In this document: positions 22,850-33,224 of the stretch, one piece after another
Layout of the letters: every line of letters starts with the position of its first letter
Numbering within the stretch: the first letter of the stretch is position 1
DNA from: Trichomonas vaginalis G3
Taxonomy: Eukaryota > Parabasalia > Trichomonadida > Trichomonadidae
Assembly (NCBI RefSeq): GCF_026262505.1
Contig: NC_067205.1
Coordinates: 19,775,645-19,839,644, forward strand
Direction: 5' to 3'
DNA length: 64,000 nt
The notes under the pieces: model-generated
What the model was told of the DNA's origin: nothing
Seen by the model: the letters and a program-made list of their open reading frames with translations, nothing else
The model's database searches: none
Position numbers and translations under genes: made by a program

Positions 22850-24111
22850 CCCAGATTTTCCTTACTTTTACCACTCCCCATGTAATTTCTGGGGAAAACG
22901 ATAATTCATTTTTTTTATGGATGAATAGATCGTTTTCCTAGAAAGGACCTCATATCTCTGGCTAAAAAGAGTGTCAGATCCTAAATAGATTATTAATCTA
23001 GTGTACAAATCCAATAAAAAGCCTATTTTTTTGGCTTTTTTGGTGCTCATTTTTTCGAAGATCTACATGAATATGGGGAAACCATCGGCTTTTTTTGGTT
23101 AACCCACATCTTCATGTAGTCTGGACTATCTTTCCTCGAAGGACCTCTTTACGGGTGTAAAAACTCATAAAGTTCTCAAAAGATTCATTCTCGATCTCCA
23201 TGCTGAAAGAATTTACAATAAAAAAGAGATCTACGCATCAAACTACAGCCATAAATGAACTGAACCCCTAAAGCTCAGCTCTTAGTTTTATCAAAAACGT
23301 CGAAATCCTTCTCATTGCAATCAAATTTTCTCAATAACTCATAAGAAAAATCGAATTTTTGATTAAGCCGATGTTATAGGTATCACAAATACTACAAACT
23401 TGAGCAATATCGAAATTGCCAGCAAAAGTTTGAAATTGCATTGCTCATATTTGTTTTGTAAACTAAAAATCTGCTTATATTATTCATTAATTTTTATATA
23501 TTATTCATATACTTTAATAAAAACAATACTATTTCACCTTAAAAATGAATTTCATAAGTCAAATTATTTTTTTTGAAAATGTATCAATTTTCGATTAAAA
23601 CAACATGAGAAAAAATTTACGCAAAATTATTTTAAAAATGGTTTTAAAAATTTACAATTGATTAAGAATAAGATTGCAAGAAGTTTTGAAGTTTAATTTT
23701 AAGAAAAAAAATTCGGATATTATTCATGGATCTAAGTAATCTGATATTTGAGTATCGGCACTATGCATAAAACATATATTTATAGTTTTTTTGGATTTTT
23801 ATGATTTTAAATATATTCAAATTTGGCAATCCAATAGATTTTAAAAAATAGGTAAATAAAAATAGATTACATATGCAGCAGATTTAGAACATGAAACAAA
23901 TCTTATAGTGACCCAAAAGAAAATTCATGATCCAAAAAAGAAAAAATTTGGCTAAATGGGAATCAAACCTTGGCATAATGAATCATTATGTCGGATGTTT
24001 CCACTACACCGGCAGGTCGAAAAATACCCTTGGTGGTTCTATTTAATAGCTACTCCAACGATAGGCGGTGTCCCCAGCTTTAGAGGGGTGGTAAAAGTAA
24101 GGCAAATCTGG
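22850..24111. mobile_element. TA-target non-autonomous transposon, copy 1 (1,262 bp)
   Basis: Inverted ends CCCAGATTTTCCTTACTTTT and, at the right, the reverse of CCAGATTTGCCTTACTTTTA, extended to about 28 bp. A TA is duplicated at both sides (22848-22849, 24112-24113) relative to the empty site. No transposase. A second copy in the opposite orientation lies at 55239-56491. TA duplication suggests a Tc1/mariner-type mobiliser, but the superfamily is not proven. Near 23950-24040 the minus strand has tRNA-like A- and B-box resemblance. Confidence 0.75.
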
Positions 24112-24236
24112 TATTACACAAAAAAAGGAGGTGATAGCAAGACAAAAATAGACATATTATCATGTTTGTCTAATTCATCTATGCATTGTATATAATCGAA
24201 ATTTATTTTGTAACTCACGTATTTTCAAGCTCCCTT

Positions 24237-24351
24237 TGTAATAAACAGAAATTCATCAAAAGTGACAGCTCTCAATTTTTTGACATTTGTAAATTCTAAA
24301 TTGAATGAGAAAAATGAAATAATACTAAGCATAATACAATATTCTAGATTT
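24237..24351. mobile_element. Truncated left end of a second foldback element
   Basis: 115 bp matching 21539-21653 with few or no differences, cut at GATTTA where the Polinton P1 begins. No right half is present beyond P1, so the rest was lost or lies elsewhere. Confidence 0.85.
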
Positions 24352-25796
24352 AAAAAAAGGTAGTGGGGCTTCCAGGCGCGTTGCGCCATCTAGCCCGAAG
24401 ATGTTTAGTATAAATGAAGTTTTTATTCGGAGGGCTTCCAGGCGCGTTGCGCCCTCTAGCCCCGAAGATGTTTAGTATAAATGAAGTTTTTATTCGGAGG
24501 GCTTCCAGGCGCGTTGCGCCATCTAGCCCCGAAGATGTTTAGTATAAATGAAGTTTTTATTCGGAGGGCTTCCAGGCGCGTTGCGCCATCTAGCCCGAAG
24601 ATGTTTAGTATAAATGAAGTTTTTATTCGGAGGGCTTCCAGGCGCGTTGCGCCCTCTAGCCCCGAAGATGTTTAGTATAAATGAAGTTTTTATTCGGAGG
24701 GCTTCCAGGCGCGTTGCGCCCTCTAGCCCCGAAGATGTTTAGTATAAATGAAGTTTTTATTCGGAGGGCTTCCAGGCGCGTTGCGCCATCTAGCCCCGAA
24801 GATGTTTAGTATAAATGAAGTTTTTATTCGGAGGGCTTCCAGGCGCGTTGCGCCATCTAGCCCGAAGATGTTTAGTATAAATGAAGTTTTTATTCGGAGG
24901 GCTTCCAGGCGCGTTGCGCCCTCTAGCCCCGAAGATGTTTAGTATAAATGAAGTTTTTATTCGGAGGGCTTCCAGGCGCGTTGCGCCCTCTAGCCCCGAA
25001 GATGTTTAGTATAAATGAAGTTTTTATTCGGAGGGCTTCCAGGCGCGTTGCGCCATCTAGCCCCGAAGATGTTTAGTATAAATGAAGTTTTTATTCGGAG
25101 GGCTTCCAGGCGCGTTGCGCCATCTAGCCCGAAGATGTTTAGTATAAATGAAGTTTTTATTCGGAGGGCTTCCAGGCGCGTTGCGCCCTCTAGCCCCGAA
25201 GATGTTTAGTATAAATGAAGTTTTTATTCGGAGGGCTTCCAGGCGCGTTGCGCCATCTAGCCCGAAGATGTTTAGTATAAATGAAGTTTTTATTCGGAGG
25301 GCTTCCAGGCGCGTTGCGCCCTCTAGCCCGAAGATGTTTAGTATAAATGAAGTTTTTATTCGGAGGGCTTCCAGGCGCGTTGCGCCCTCTAGCCCCGAAG
25401 ATGTTTAGTATAAATGAAGTTTTTATTCGGAGGGCTTCCAGGCGCGTTGCGCCATCTAGCCCGAAGATGTTTAGTATAAATGAAGTTTTTATTCGGAGGG
25501 CTTCCAGGCGCGTTGCGCCCTCTAGCCCGAAGATGTTTAGTATAAATGAAGTTTTTATTCGGAGGCTTCCAGGCGCGTTGCGCCCTCTAGCCCCGAAGAT
25601 GTTTAGTATAAATGAAGTTTTTATTCGGAGGGCTTCCAGGCGCGTTGCGCCATCTAGCCCGAAGATGTTTAGTATAAATGAAGTTTTTATTCGGAGGGCT
25701 TCCAGGCGCGTTGCGCCATCTAGCCCGAAGATGTTTAGTATAAATGAAGTTTTTATTCGGAGGGCTTCCAGGCGCGTTGCGCCCTCTAGCCCATCA
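24352..25796. repeat. P1 left end expanded into 66/67-bp minisatellite, 22 copies
   Basis: The unit contains GCTTCCAGGCGC, the hairpin GGCGC-GTT-GCGCC, TCTAGCCC(C)GAAGATG and a TTTTTATTCGGAGG linker. Spacing is 66 or 67 bp depending on CCCG or CCCCG. The A/C variant before TCTAGCCC and the 66/67 pattern recur every 267 bp in the left half (24481, 24748, 25015), so blocks of four units were copied together. The right end (35815-35862) has a single copy. After the last left unit the sequence (CATCAAAAATTTCT) resembles what lies inside the right end, so the array grew within the terminal repeat. Confidence 0.9.
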
Positions 25797-26064
25797 AAAA
25801 TTTCTGAGGACGAGCCAGCGGTGACTTTTTTGTAGAGCACTCAAAATTATATAACTTTGTCCGGACAAGTAAGGGTCTATCGTCGCTACAGGAAAAGTTA
25901 CAGGCGTTCCAAGGAAGTATACTTTGAGAAGCCTTTTCCCCCTTATAGAATGAGGTAGGACGGTTATTTTACAAAACTGACAACACTTTGACCGAGTAGT
26001 TTTTTGTGCTGAACAAAAAGTGTCATATAAACATCTGTCAAAAACCGTTTTTTACTTCACTTAA
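25797..26064. other. P1 leader between terminal repeat and first gene
   Basis: No gene seen. TCACTT (26057-26062), 3 bp before the first ATG, fits the host initiator consensus TCAYTW. Confidence 0.4.
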
Positions 26065-27843
26065 ATGCCACGTAAGCTACGTAAGAATATACGTAAGAGG
26101 AAGGGAGCATTGAAACATCCAATAGTAAAACTGACACCACAACAACAGTTGCAACAACAAATGATGAATGACCCCACTATGTTGCAACAAATGTCAAGCA
26201 ACCCTATGCTTTTAAACCGAGTTATTGGTGCACAGAGTGGAGGTTTAAGAGCGGCACTTTTAGCGAAAATGGCAGGCTATGGTGGAGCTGCAGATGGAAC
26301 AGCTTATAACCCTCAAAGTCAAATGAATTTGAGTTCACTCAAAAATCAAATAACAGATGTCAAAAAGTCAAACATAGACATACAGAAACAAATAAGTGAA
26401 AACGAAAAGAAACTAGAATATGACAGACACACAAAGAAACTCAATGAGTTAAACGTAGAGAAAAAGAAGAAAGAAGAACAACTGAAAGAACTAAGTACAG
26501 AGGAATATGCGAAAAAAGTGTCAGAAAAAGCAGCAGAAGTAGCAAAAATGGAACAAGATGTTATAAATTTGAAAAACCATACTACTCAATATAAAGTACT
26601 GAAAGATGAAGAAATAATACAAAAAGCCATGAAGACATATATGGATAGCGATGAGTATAAAAAAGAAGTTGAAGCAAATGTAAAGGCAGAAAAACTTTTA
26701 CAGTTGCAAAACCAAACCGTACAGTATGAAAACTTAGCACAAGAAAGTAAAAATAACGACGCAGCCATGCAAAAGGCAATGAAAAGCGCAGATATTATAA
26801 AAGCTAATAATGACTGGTTAGATGCCCAAGCCAACGCTAAAGCAGCCCAACTTATAGGGTCAATAAGGACAAAAATACAAGCGGATGAAGATAGTTCAAA
26901 TGAAGCTTTAATGAATGCTGACTTTAAGAATGCCTTCGAAGCTCTTCATAGTAAGGTGAAACTAGTGAACGACTTCTCATCTGGAAAGAAACTGAAGTCT
27001 GAAGGTTTCGACAAAGAGTTAAGAGAAGTAGCACAAAATATGACGAAAATAACAGATGCAGCAACGAGACAGGCAGTTCAAAGTGCATATGACGCCGTTA
27101 GAGCAACTGTTGTGGAAAGTCAAGAAAAAGAGTTACAACAGACCAAAACAGACCTAGTAAATGCTTTCTTAAGAACGAAAAGTCAGGTAGGACATTATGC
27201 TGCAGATGGAACATATGTGCCAGCTGGTGGAACTTATATACCACCAAACCCTCCAAGAGAAGCACCTGCACCAGGACTACCTAAAACATTTACATCGTCA
27301 CATGGACACAGACACAGGCATACACCACAACAACAACCAACAGTTCAAAATCCAGCACCACAACAACAACCAAAACCAACAGTTCAAAACCCAGCACAGC
27401 AACCAACAGTTCAAAACCCTGCACAACAACCAACAGTTCAAAACCCTGCACAACAACAACCACAAACAGAGCAAGGACATAAAAGAAGTAGAGAAAAAGG
27501 AAACCAAGAATTCTTAAAAATGCTTAAGGAAGATTATGGTTACCCAGATACTCTTGACTTTAGTGACAGATATAAAGAAGCTATTAGAAAGTTCAAGGAA
27601 GGAAATACTGACCCGAACCTATTTAGCTTTATGGCTCAGCATCAAATCGGATATAATCTCAAACCTGGAAAATACAAGCTCGCTAAGGGATATGATTTAA
27701 TAGCATATCATCCAAATGACATGAATGAATTTACTCCGAGATATTTGATGTCAGAGCTAAATGATAATTCAACTCTCTTCATGAAACGCGTAAAAAATAG
27801 AGACGGAACGAAAGAAGAAAGGTTACGAGTCCGGATGACTTAG
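26065..27843 (+). CDS. P1 part: coiled-coil, Gln/Pro-rich protein, 592 aa, unknown
   Basis: Frame looks whole. The N-terminus is strongly basic (MPRKLRKNIRKRKGALKH), followed by a Gln/Met-rich segment, a long Lys/Glu/Gln-rich coiled coil (about 95-370), a Pro-rich hinge with a His cluster (HGHRHRH), a short tandem repeat PTVQNPAQ (about 430-470) and a folded-looking C-terminus. No family recognised. Position first in the element and the basic start would suit a DNA-binding or core virion protein, but this is inference. Confidence 0.65.
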   Translation: MPRKLRKNIRKRKGALKHPIVKLTPQQQLQQQMMNDPTMLQQMSSNPMLLNRVIGAQSGGLRAALLAKMAGYGGAADGTAYNPQSQMNLSSLKNQITDVKKSNIDIQKQISENEKKLEYDRHTKKLNELNVEKKKKEEQLKELSTEEYAKKVSEKAAEVAKMEQDVINLKNHTTQYKVLKDEEIIQKAMKTYMDSDEYKKEVEANVKAEKLLQLQNQTVQYENLAQESKNNDAAMQKAMKSADIIKANNDWLDAQANAKAAQLIGSIRTKIQADEDSSNEALMNADFKNAFEALHSKVKLVNDFSSGKKLKSEGFDKELREVAQNMTKITDAATRQAVQSAYDAVRATVVESQEKELQQTKTDLVNAFLRTKSQVGHYAADGTYVPAGGTYIPPNPPREAPAPGLPKTFTSSHGHRHRHTPQQQPTVQNPAPQQQPKPTVQNPAQQPTVQNPAQQPTVQNPAQQQPQTEQGHKRSREKGNQEFLKMLKEDYGYPDTLDFSDRYKEAIRKFKEGNTDPNLFSFMAQHQIGYNLKPGKYKLAKGYDLIAYHPNDMNEFTPRYLMSELNDNSTLFMKRVKNRDGTKEERLRVRMT

Positions 27844-27881
27844 ATAGGGAACTTGTTAAAAACGGTCTCGGAATATATGAA

Positions 27882-29393
27882 ATGCCAGCAGATGAGGTAC
27901 AAGAAACTCAACAGGAAGAAGTTCAGATACAACCAGACATGGAAGAAATAGTTCAGCAACAACAGCTAGAAGAGCCTGAAGGAAACGAACAAGTCCCTCC
28001 TTTGGAAACTAACTTCACAGAACTAGATGAAGATTTGGAACAGCCGAAAAATCTTGACCCTCAACAAGTGTATGCGGAGAATATGGAATCTTTCCAAGAG
28101 TCTAAGAAAAATTCGGCTGACATAGTAGAAGAATATCGAAAAATGTTCACCGACATACAAAAGACTCCAACATCAGATGAAAATATTCAGCATAGAATGG
28201 AAGTACTGAAAGAAAATGTACGCAAATACAATAATCCTTTTTACTTACGACCATATAACGTTCAATCTTTGGCTGAACTCGGTGAAAATAAAAGGTTAAA
28301 TTTCAACAAAACATATAGAAATGAAACATTGTTTAAAGTTCATTCAGAACCTAACCAATATGGAAACAAACCTACTTTTGTTTCTGCAGACTATGGAACT
28401 ACAATGAGATGGGGTCATAAAGCTAATCCGGATAGGTGGTTCATAAACTTACAACCTCAATTCCAAGAAGTTGTAGACGCAATGGAATTGAATGGTGAAC
28501 CAGATATAACTGGTATTTTCAGTGCGGCTTTAATGCCATTGAAAGATATGAAAGATGCAGATATTTTGGACCAGTATGAAATGAACATGGCTGGGGGAAA
28601 TATAACACCTGACGTTCTAGAACATTTATCTCAAAGAACTACACAGAACCATAGAGATGGTATATTTGGTGAAGAGTTTAGAAAGAAAGTTAGGGAGAGA
28701 GAAGGAAGAGAACCTATTGTACATGACCTTGCAAACGAAAGTTTGCAAAATGTCATAAAAACTTACTTTGCAGACAATGAACTGAGAAGGGATGAATATT
28801 TAAGAAAACTCAAATGGACAGTACCAAATGAAATGATAGTATTGAAAAACATGTTCCTTGACAAAATAAAACCAACTACAGAAATAAATGACGCAAGACT
28901 GAAACATTGGGTAAAAGCTTTCCAATTCACAAAAGATATTATTGGTTACATGGAAAGAAAACCAGAATGGCTACAAAAACATATATTTGGAAACAAGCTT
29001 ATTCCATATGGACAAGCTCTGTTTGAAGAGCTTGAACCGGAAACTCAGGAAAGAGTCATGCAAACAATAAGCGAAGACTCAAATACAAACTATGACAAAA
29101 TCTTTCTAGGATATAGGTTACCTGAGATGGGCGACCAGAGCCCAAAGGCAAAAAGGACATGGGAAATTTACAACATACTAGGTGAACATGAGGCAAAGAT
29201 GCAACAACTTGAAGCAGAGGGCAAGTTACCAAAAGCGACACCAAAGAAGAAGAGAAGAGTAGAACAAAGTGAAAGTAGTGAAGAAGTAACTTCATCTAGT
29301 GAAAGTAGTGGCAATGAAGGAAAAAGAAGAGTTAAAAACTCAGTCAGGAAGAAAGTAAAGCTTGGTCCGAGTGGGTTCTATTATGACACATAA
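27882..29393 (+). CDS. P1 part: unknown 503-aa protein with basic nuclear-type tail
   Basis: Frame looks whole. Acidic, Gln/Glu-rich first ~90 residues, a mixed alpha/beta middle, then a tail with KKKRRVEQSESSEEV and KRRVKNSVRKKVK, nuclear-signal-like and Ser-rich. It lies 38 bp after the 592-aa gene in the same direction and 32 bp before the capsid gene. Family not recognised. Confidence 0.65.
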   Translation: MPADEVQETQQEEVQIQPDMEEIVQQQQLEEPEGNEQVPPLETNFTELDEDLEQPKNLDPQQVYAENMESFQESKKNSADIVEEYRKMFTDIQKTPTSDENIQHRMEVLKENVRKYNNPFYLRPYNVQSLAELGENKRLNFNKTYRNETLFKVHSEPNQYGNKPTFVSADYGTTMRWGHKANPDRWFINLQPQFQEVVDAMELNGEPDITGIFSAALMPLKDMKDADILDQYEMNMAGGNITPDVLEHLSQRTTQNHRDGIFGEEFRKKVREREGREPIVHDLANESLQNVIKTYFADNELRRDEYLRKLKWTVPNEMIVLKNMFLDKIKPTTEINDARLKHWVKAFQFTKDIIGYMERKPEWLQKHIFGNKLIPYGQALFEELEPETQERVMQTISEDSNTNYDKIFLGYRLPEMGDQSPKAKRTWEIYNILGEHEAKMQQLEAEGKLPKATPKKKRRVEQSESSEEVTSSSESSGNEGKRRVKNSVRKKVKLGPSGFYYDT

Positions 29394-29425
29394 ATCCAAC
29401 TATTCTATATTTTTACCCATATGAA

Positions 29426-31033
29426 ATGTACGCCGCTCAGAATATAACGCCAACAGTTTTGGATGCCATGAACGGAAATGTTTCCGAATGGTATAACGAA
29501 TGCGACAATGCCATTAGAAGGTCAGAAATAGTTCCTGGAACTTACGAATATACAACTGCTGTTTCTTATGGAAACGTAGGTGAGTTTGGAGAAGGTTCTT
29601 CAACAACAGTAGATATTGCTTGCGACAGGTTTCATATTATTTCTATTGACAACTCATTCTTATACGTGGAACAAGACATTGAAATAAAACCTTCTGCCAA
29701 GTTGTCTGACAAGAAAGGTTGCAATGGAATTTTCTATGTCGGATACCAATATGCTCCAGAAGTTTTCATGGGATATAAGATATATTCTAACTCTGACTTA
29801 GTTCAAACAGTAACATGGGCAAACTATGAATGGTTCGCTTTGAGAAACTCAGTACAACCACAAGCTAGAGAACAAACAGACCAGTATGCAACTATTGAGA
29901 AAATAAGAAGACTTGACCCTAACGTTCCAGGAGTTTATGTTAACCTTTCTGGTTCAGATGGAATTGCTGCCACTAAAGTAAAAATGAAACTTAGAGTTCT
30001 TTTGTCATCTTTCCTCATCTTCAGGTTTTTAAGATACTTGCCAAACTGGGCAGGAAAAATTTCTATCGAACTTACTCCAAGCAAAAATAACTTAGTCATT
30101 GCACCAACACAAGATCCATTCACTATTACAGACGTAAAGGGAACAAATCAAACGTCATTCGCCGAATTTTGCAAAGACAAAGTTGACTTAGACTTTGGTT
30201 TCTCAAACTTCAACAATGAAGTAAACTATTATTTCAATGCTGCTGGAACTGCTTGGGACCCAGTTAAGTTCACATGCGAACAGTTTGAATGCAAGAGAAT
30301 AGAAAGCAGACTTGCAGTCTATATGTTGGACCCAGATATTTCAAATGCTTTAGCTGCCAAATATATTGCAGTTCCACTTATGTTCCCTATACACCAAATA
30401 TCTGTCAAAGACTTTGCAGGTGAAGTTGGAAACCAAAATCCAGGAGCCGCAGGTGCAAGAACAGATATTGCTTTAACAACTGCAATGAAACATGCAGATA
30501 CTATGTTTGTACTGTTCAGACGAACTATAAATGACTATTCTTGTTTCTACAACCCTGGTATTAAATATCATATAAACATAGATGGCAAATATTATCCAAG
30601 AGAAGAATATTCTACAGTTGAGGATATGAGGTCATACAACTTGACATTAGATGCTATGAACTTTAACAACAACTTCACAACAACCATTAACCCTGAAATG
30701 CAAAGTTCTATTATGCCATATGTGAAAGTATGGACTCATACAGGAGGTCAAAAAACTCAATATACAAATGGAGACCGTTCAAACTTTTGGCTTGGCATTC
30801 CATTTGCTGACTCAGAAGACTTTATGGGTGGTATTTCAACTGTTGGTATTGTACAAATACAATATACTGGTGACAGAGACGGTCCAGATGAATTGAGAGC
30901 AAAGAAGTTTACAAAACCAATAGCACTTTTCACGGAAGATGCTCTTTTGAAGATTCGTTCGATGAAACTTGCTGGGGCTCCTCAGATTGGCATAACGACA
31001 GCTTCCATCGACGCTTCTATTTTTCGGAAATGA
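29426..31033 (+). CDS. P1 part: major capsid protein (double jelly-roll type), 535 aa
   Basis: Frame looks whole. Beta-rich throughout, with the length and segment order of Polinton/adenovirus-like double jelly-roll capsid proteins. Examples are the N-terminal hydrophobic/aromatic strands (VDIACDRFHIISIDNSF), the FRFLRYLPNWAGKISIEL strand pair near 195-215 and the C-terminal FTEDALLKIRSMKLAG. Assignment is by pattern, not search. TATTTTTA lies about 15 nt upstream. Confidence 0.65.
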   Translation: MYAAQNITPTVLDAMNGNVSEWYNECDNAIRRSEIVPGTYEYTTAVSYGNVGEFGEGSSTTVDIACDRFHIISIDNSFLYVEQDIEIKPSAKLSDKKGCNGIFYVGYQYAPEVFMGYKIYSNSDLVQTVTWANYEWFALRNSVQPQAREQTDQYATIEKIRRLDPNVPGVYVNLSGSDGIAATKVKMKLRVLLSSFLIFRFLRYLPNWAGKISIELTPSKNNLVIAPTQDPFTITDVKGTNQTSFAEFCKDKVDLDFGFSNFNNEVNYYFNAAGTAWDPVKFTCEQFECKRIESRLAVYMLDPDISNALAAKYIAVPLMFPIHQISVKDFAGEVGNQNPGAAGARTDIALTTAMKHADTMFVLFRRTINDYSCFYNPGIKYHINIDGKYYPREEYSTVEDMRSYNLTLDAMNFNNNFTTTINPEMQSSIMPYVKVWTHTGGQKTQYTNGDRSNFWLGIPFADSEDFMGGISTVGIVQIQYTGDRDGPDELRAKKFTKPIALFTEDALLKIRSMKLAGAPQIGITTASIDASIFRK

Positions 31034-31073
31034 CAACTCCTGACGAATATGCTAAAGAAGTTGAAAATGACGA

Positions 31074-33206
31074 CTAAGCAATTCTATACCATGCGTAAAC
31101 TGTCATGTAAGGTGGCATGTATTCTTTACTTTGTCCCGTTGTTTGTGTATATCCTGAAACGAAATGTGTATGGTTTCCTTCTCCCTGAGTGTCACTCCAG
31201 TAACAATTTATAGCAAACTTAACGTCGTCTTTAACATCATATCCTTTACCTTTTGTCATTCCTGACCAATCCCAATATCTATGCTTATGCTAACCTGCTT
31301 GAGATGTACTTAAATCTATGTAGTGACTGTGTGCAGGTAAATTTTCACCTGAAATCGTTTTACTTCCACCTGTTTCCTTTGAAGAGTTTGCACAATACAA
31401 AAACCTGTCGACTATTTGTTCCCATGCACCAACACCAAACATTACTTGAGGACCTCTTGCTTCCATAGATGTATAAATAGAACCTATTGGGTTCATTAAA
31501 TCAAACATATGAGATATTATAGGATTGTCTCTTTTGAACTTAAAATATAGTGCAACTATTTCAGGTTTCTTCTGGTTTGTGTCAGAATATTTTTTATAAT
31601 ATAATCTTATGTTTTCAGGGTAGGTAAAGTCTTGACTATAATATTTATTTCTGTCATCTGTATAATAATATACTATTCTCGTTTTTTCTATTGCATTATA
31701 TCTTTTATATCTATAATAATCTAAATATAATGTTAGCTTTTGTTCATCTACATGTGGTGTTCTGTCGTCATCTCCATAGTCATAATAATATGGTGCTGGA
31801 GCTGGGTCAGGCAATGTCATATCTGCCATTTCATAAACTCTTAAATATTTCTTTTGTTCGTCTCCATATAAGTTTAAGTAGCAGTTGTTGTCTAATGGAA
31901 CTTTAACTTGTGTACCATCATTCTTTTTATAGCTTACATACATTTCATTGTTATTTTTCGGAATGAGTTTACACCGTGTACCATTTTTTAAGGACTGTAC
32001 CAACTGCCATCTAAAATATTTATTTTCTTCATTGACAGAAAAGTCACCAACAATAGTTTCAATATTTTTTGTTCCTATCAAACTTTGGTATATTTCATTG
32101 ACATATGTTTTATCTGCTTTATTTTCAAGGCTAACGTTTAAGTCTGTTATTTCAGATATAGAATGTGTATGTCCAACGTCACTTTTCCTGTTTAAGGTTT
32201 CTTGTAAGTTTGTAATATTTGCAATGGTATGTGTATGTCCAACGTCACTTTTCCTGTTTAAGGTTTCTTGTAAGTTTGTAATATTTGCAATGGTATGTGT
32301 ATGTCCAACGTCATTTTTCCTGTTTAAGGTTTCTTGTAAGTTTGTAATATTTGCAATGGTATGTGTATGTCCAACGTCACTTTTCCTGTTTAAGGTTTCT
32401 TGTAAGTTTGTAATATTTGCAATGGTATGTGTATGTCCAACGTCACTTTTCCTGTTTAAGGTTTCTTGTAAGTTTGTAATATTTGCAATGGTATGTGTAT
32501 GTCCAACGTCACTTTTCCTGTTTAAGGTTTCTTGTAAGTTTGTAATATTTGCAATGGTATGTGTATGTCCAACGTCACTTTTCCTGTTTAAGGTTTCTTG
32601 TAAGTTTGTAATATTTGCAATGGTATGTGTATGTCCAACGTCACTTTTCCTGTTTAAAGTTAGTTGTAAGTTTGTAATATCAGATATAGAATGTGTATGA
32701 GTCTTATCTGCTTTTGTCTCTAATGTTTCCTTAAGACTTGGTATTTGGTTAATATAATGTATATGAGTCTTTTTAGAATATTCGTTTTCAGCTCTTGTCA
32801 CTTCACTTGACATTTTATTGTCAACATATGTTTTGTCTGCTAGTTCAGGATGAGTATGTTCTTTTGTTGCATAAGCATTGTTAGCTCTTTCTTCTTCTTT
32901 TGCTATTGCATCGTCTACATATTCTTTGTCAGCTTTGTTGTCAACATCTGCTTTCAAAAGAAGTTCATTTATAGGTTTCTCGTTTAAAGTTCCTTTTGTT
33001 GGATTTATACAGACAGTATGGTTCTTATTGTCTTGAAACAGAAACTCATCTGTCATTGGGTTTAATGTCAGTTTTAAGTTTCCTTCTTTCAATGACTCAG
33101 ATATCTTAGAATAGTTTGAAAAGTTTGTTGTGTTCTTATTTAGAGCTTGCATAATGAGTTGTCGGTTGTGTTGTATTTCTCTCATAGACGCTGTTTCATT
33201 TGACAT
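31074..33206 (-). pseudogene. P1 part: phage-type trimeric fibre with 22-aa repeats
   Basis: Fossil of a fibre gene with about one break. The N-terminal third is alpha/beta with Asp-Lys-x-Tyr-Val-Asp motifs as in phage tail fibres. Then come eight 22-residue repeats containing GHTHTIANITNLQ (66-bp DNA units at 32165-32690, nearly identical), a stalk, and a C-terminal module with PIGSIYTSM, WEQIVDRFLY, NLPAHSH and MPPYMTVYAWYR. That order matches the collar / T4 gp10 C-terminal-like receptor module of phage fibres. It converges with the capsid gene and starts 18 bp from the divergent penton-like gene. Confidence 0.7.
32165..32692. repeat. Eight 66-bp direct repeats inside the fibre part
   Basis: TGTATGTCCAACGTCA recurs exactly every 66 bp (32165, 32231, 32297, 32363, 32429, 32495, 32561, 32627). 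Units differ by only a few bases, mostly in the first and last, indicating recent unit turnover that could change fibre length between copies. Confidence 0.95.
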
Positions 33207-33224
33207 TTTTATTATAGATAAAAT
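33207..33224. promoter_or_regulatory. Bidirectional promoter-like spacer in P1
   Basis: Only 18 bp separate the divergent fibre and penton-like starts. Read toward the penton-like gene it has CATTTTTATTATAGATAAAA; read toward the fibre it has TTTTATCTATAAT. Similar ATTTTTAT/TTTTATCTA runs occur 10-20 nt before other P1 starts (29426, 34320, 34701, 35658). Confidence 0.45.

Larger units (their letters stand above)
18374..24236. repeat. Type II non-coding block, copy C, split by three insertions
   Basis: Pieces of the block survive at 18374-18487, 21472-21538, 22790-22849 and 24112-24236. Lining them up with copy A (4713-5070) shows that each gap is a separate insertion with its own target duplication (TTAA, GTAA, TA). 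After CAAGCT at 24230 the block stops and a truncated foldback copy follows. Confidence 0.85.

Noticed and set aside
24352-25796. CRISPR-like array of regular GC-rich repeats
   Set aside because: The whole 66/67-bp unit repeats with no unique spacers, and it sits in a Polinton terminal repeat of a eukaryote.
24481-25840. Open frames of 64-216 codons across the minisatellite on both strands
   Set aside because: They exist only because a stop-poor unit repeats; they are open on both strands at once and lack any domain.
31948-32700. 250-codon plus-strand frame with CVCPTSLFLFKVSCKFVIFA repeats
   Set aside because: Antisense shadow of the fibre repeats, whose minus-strand frame has the recognisable fibre modules.
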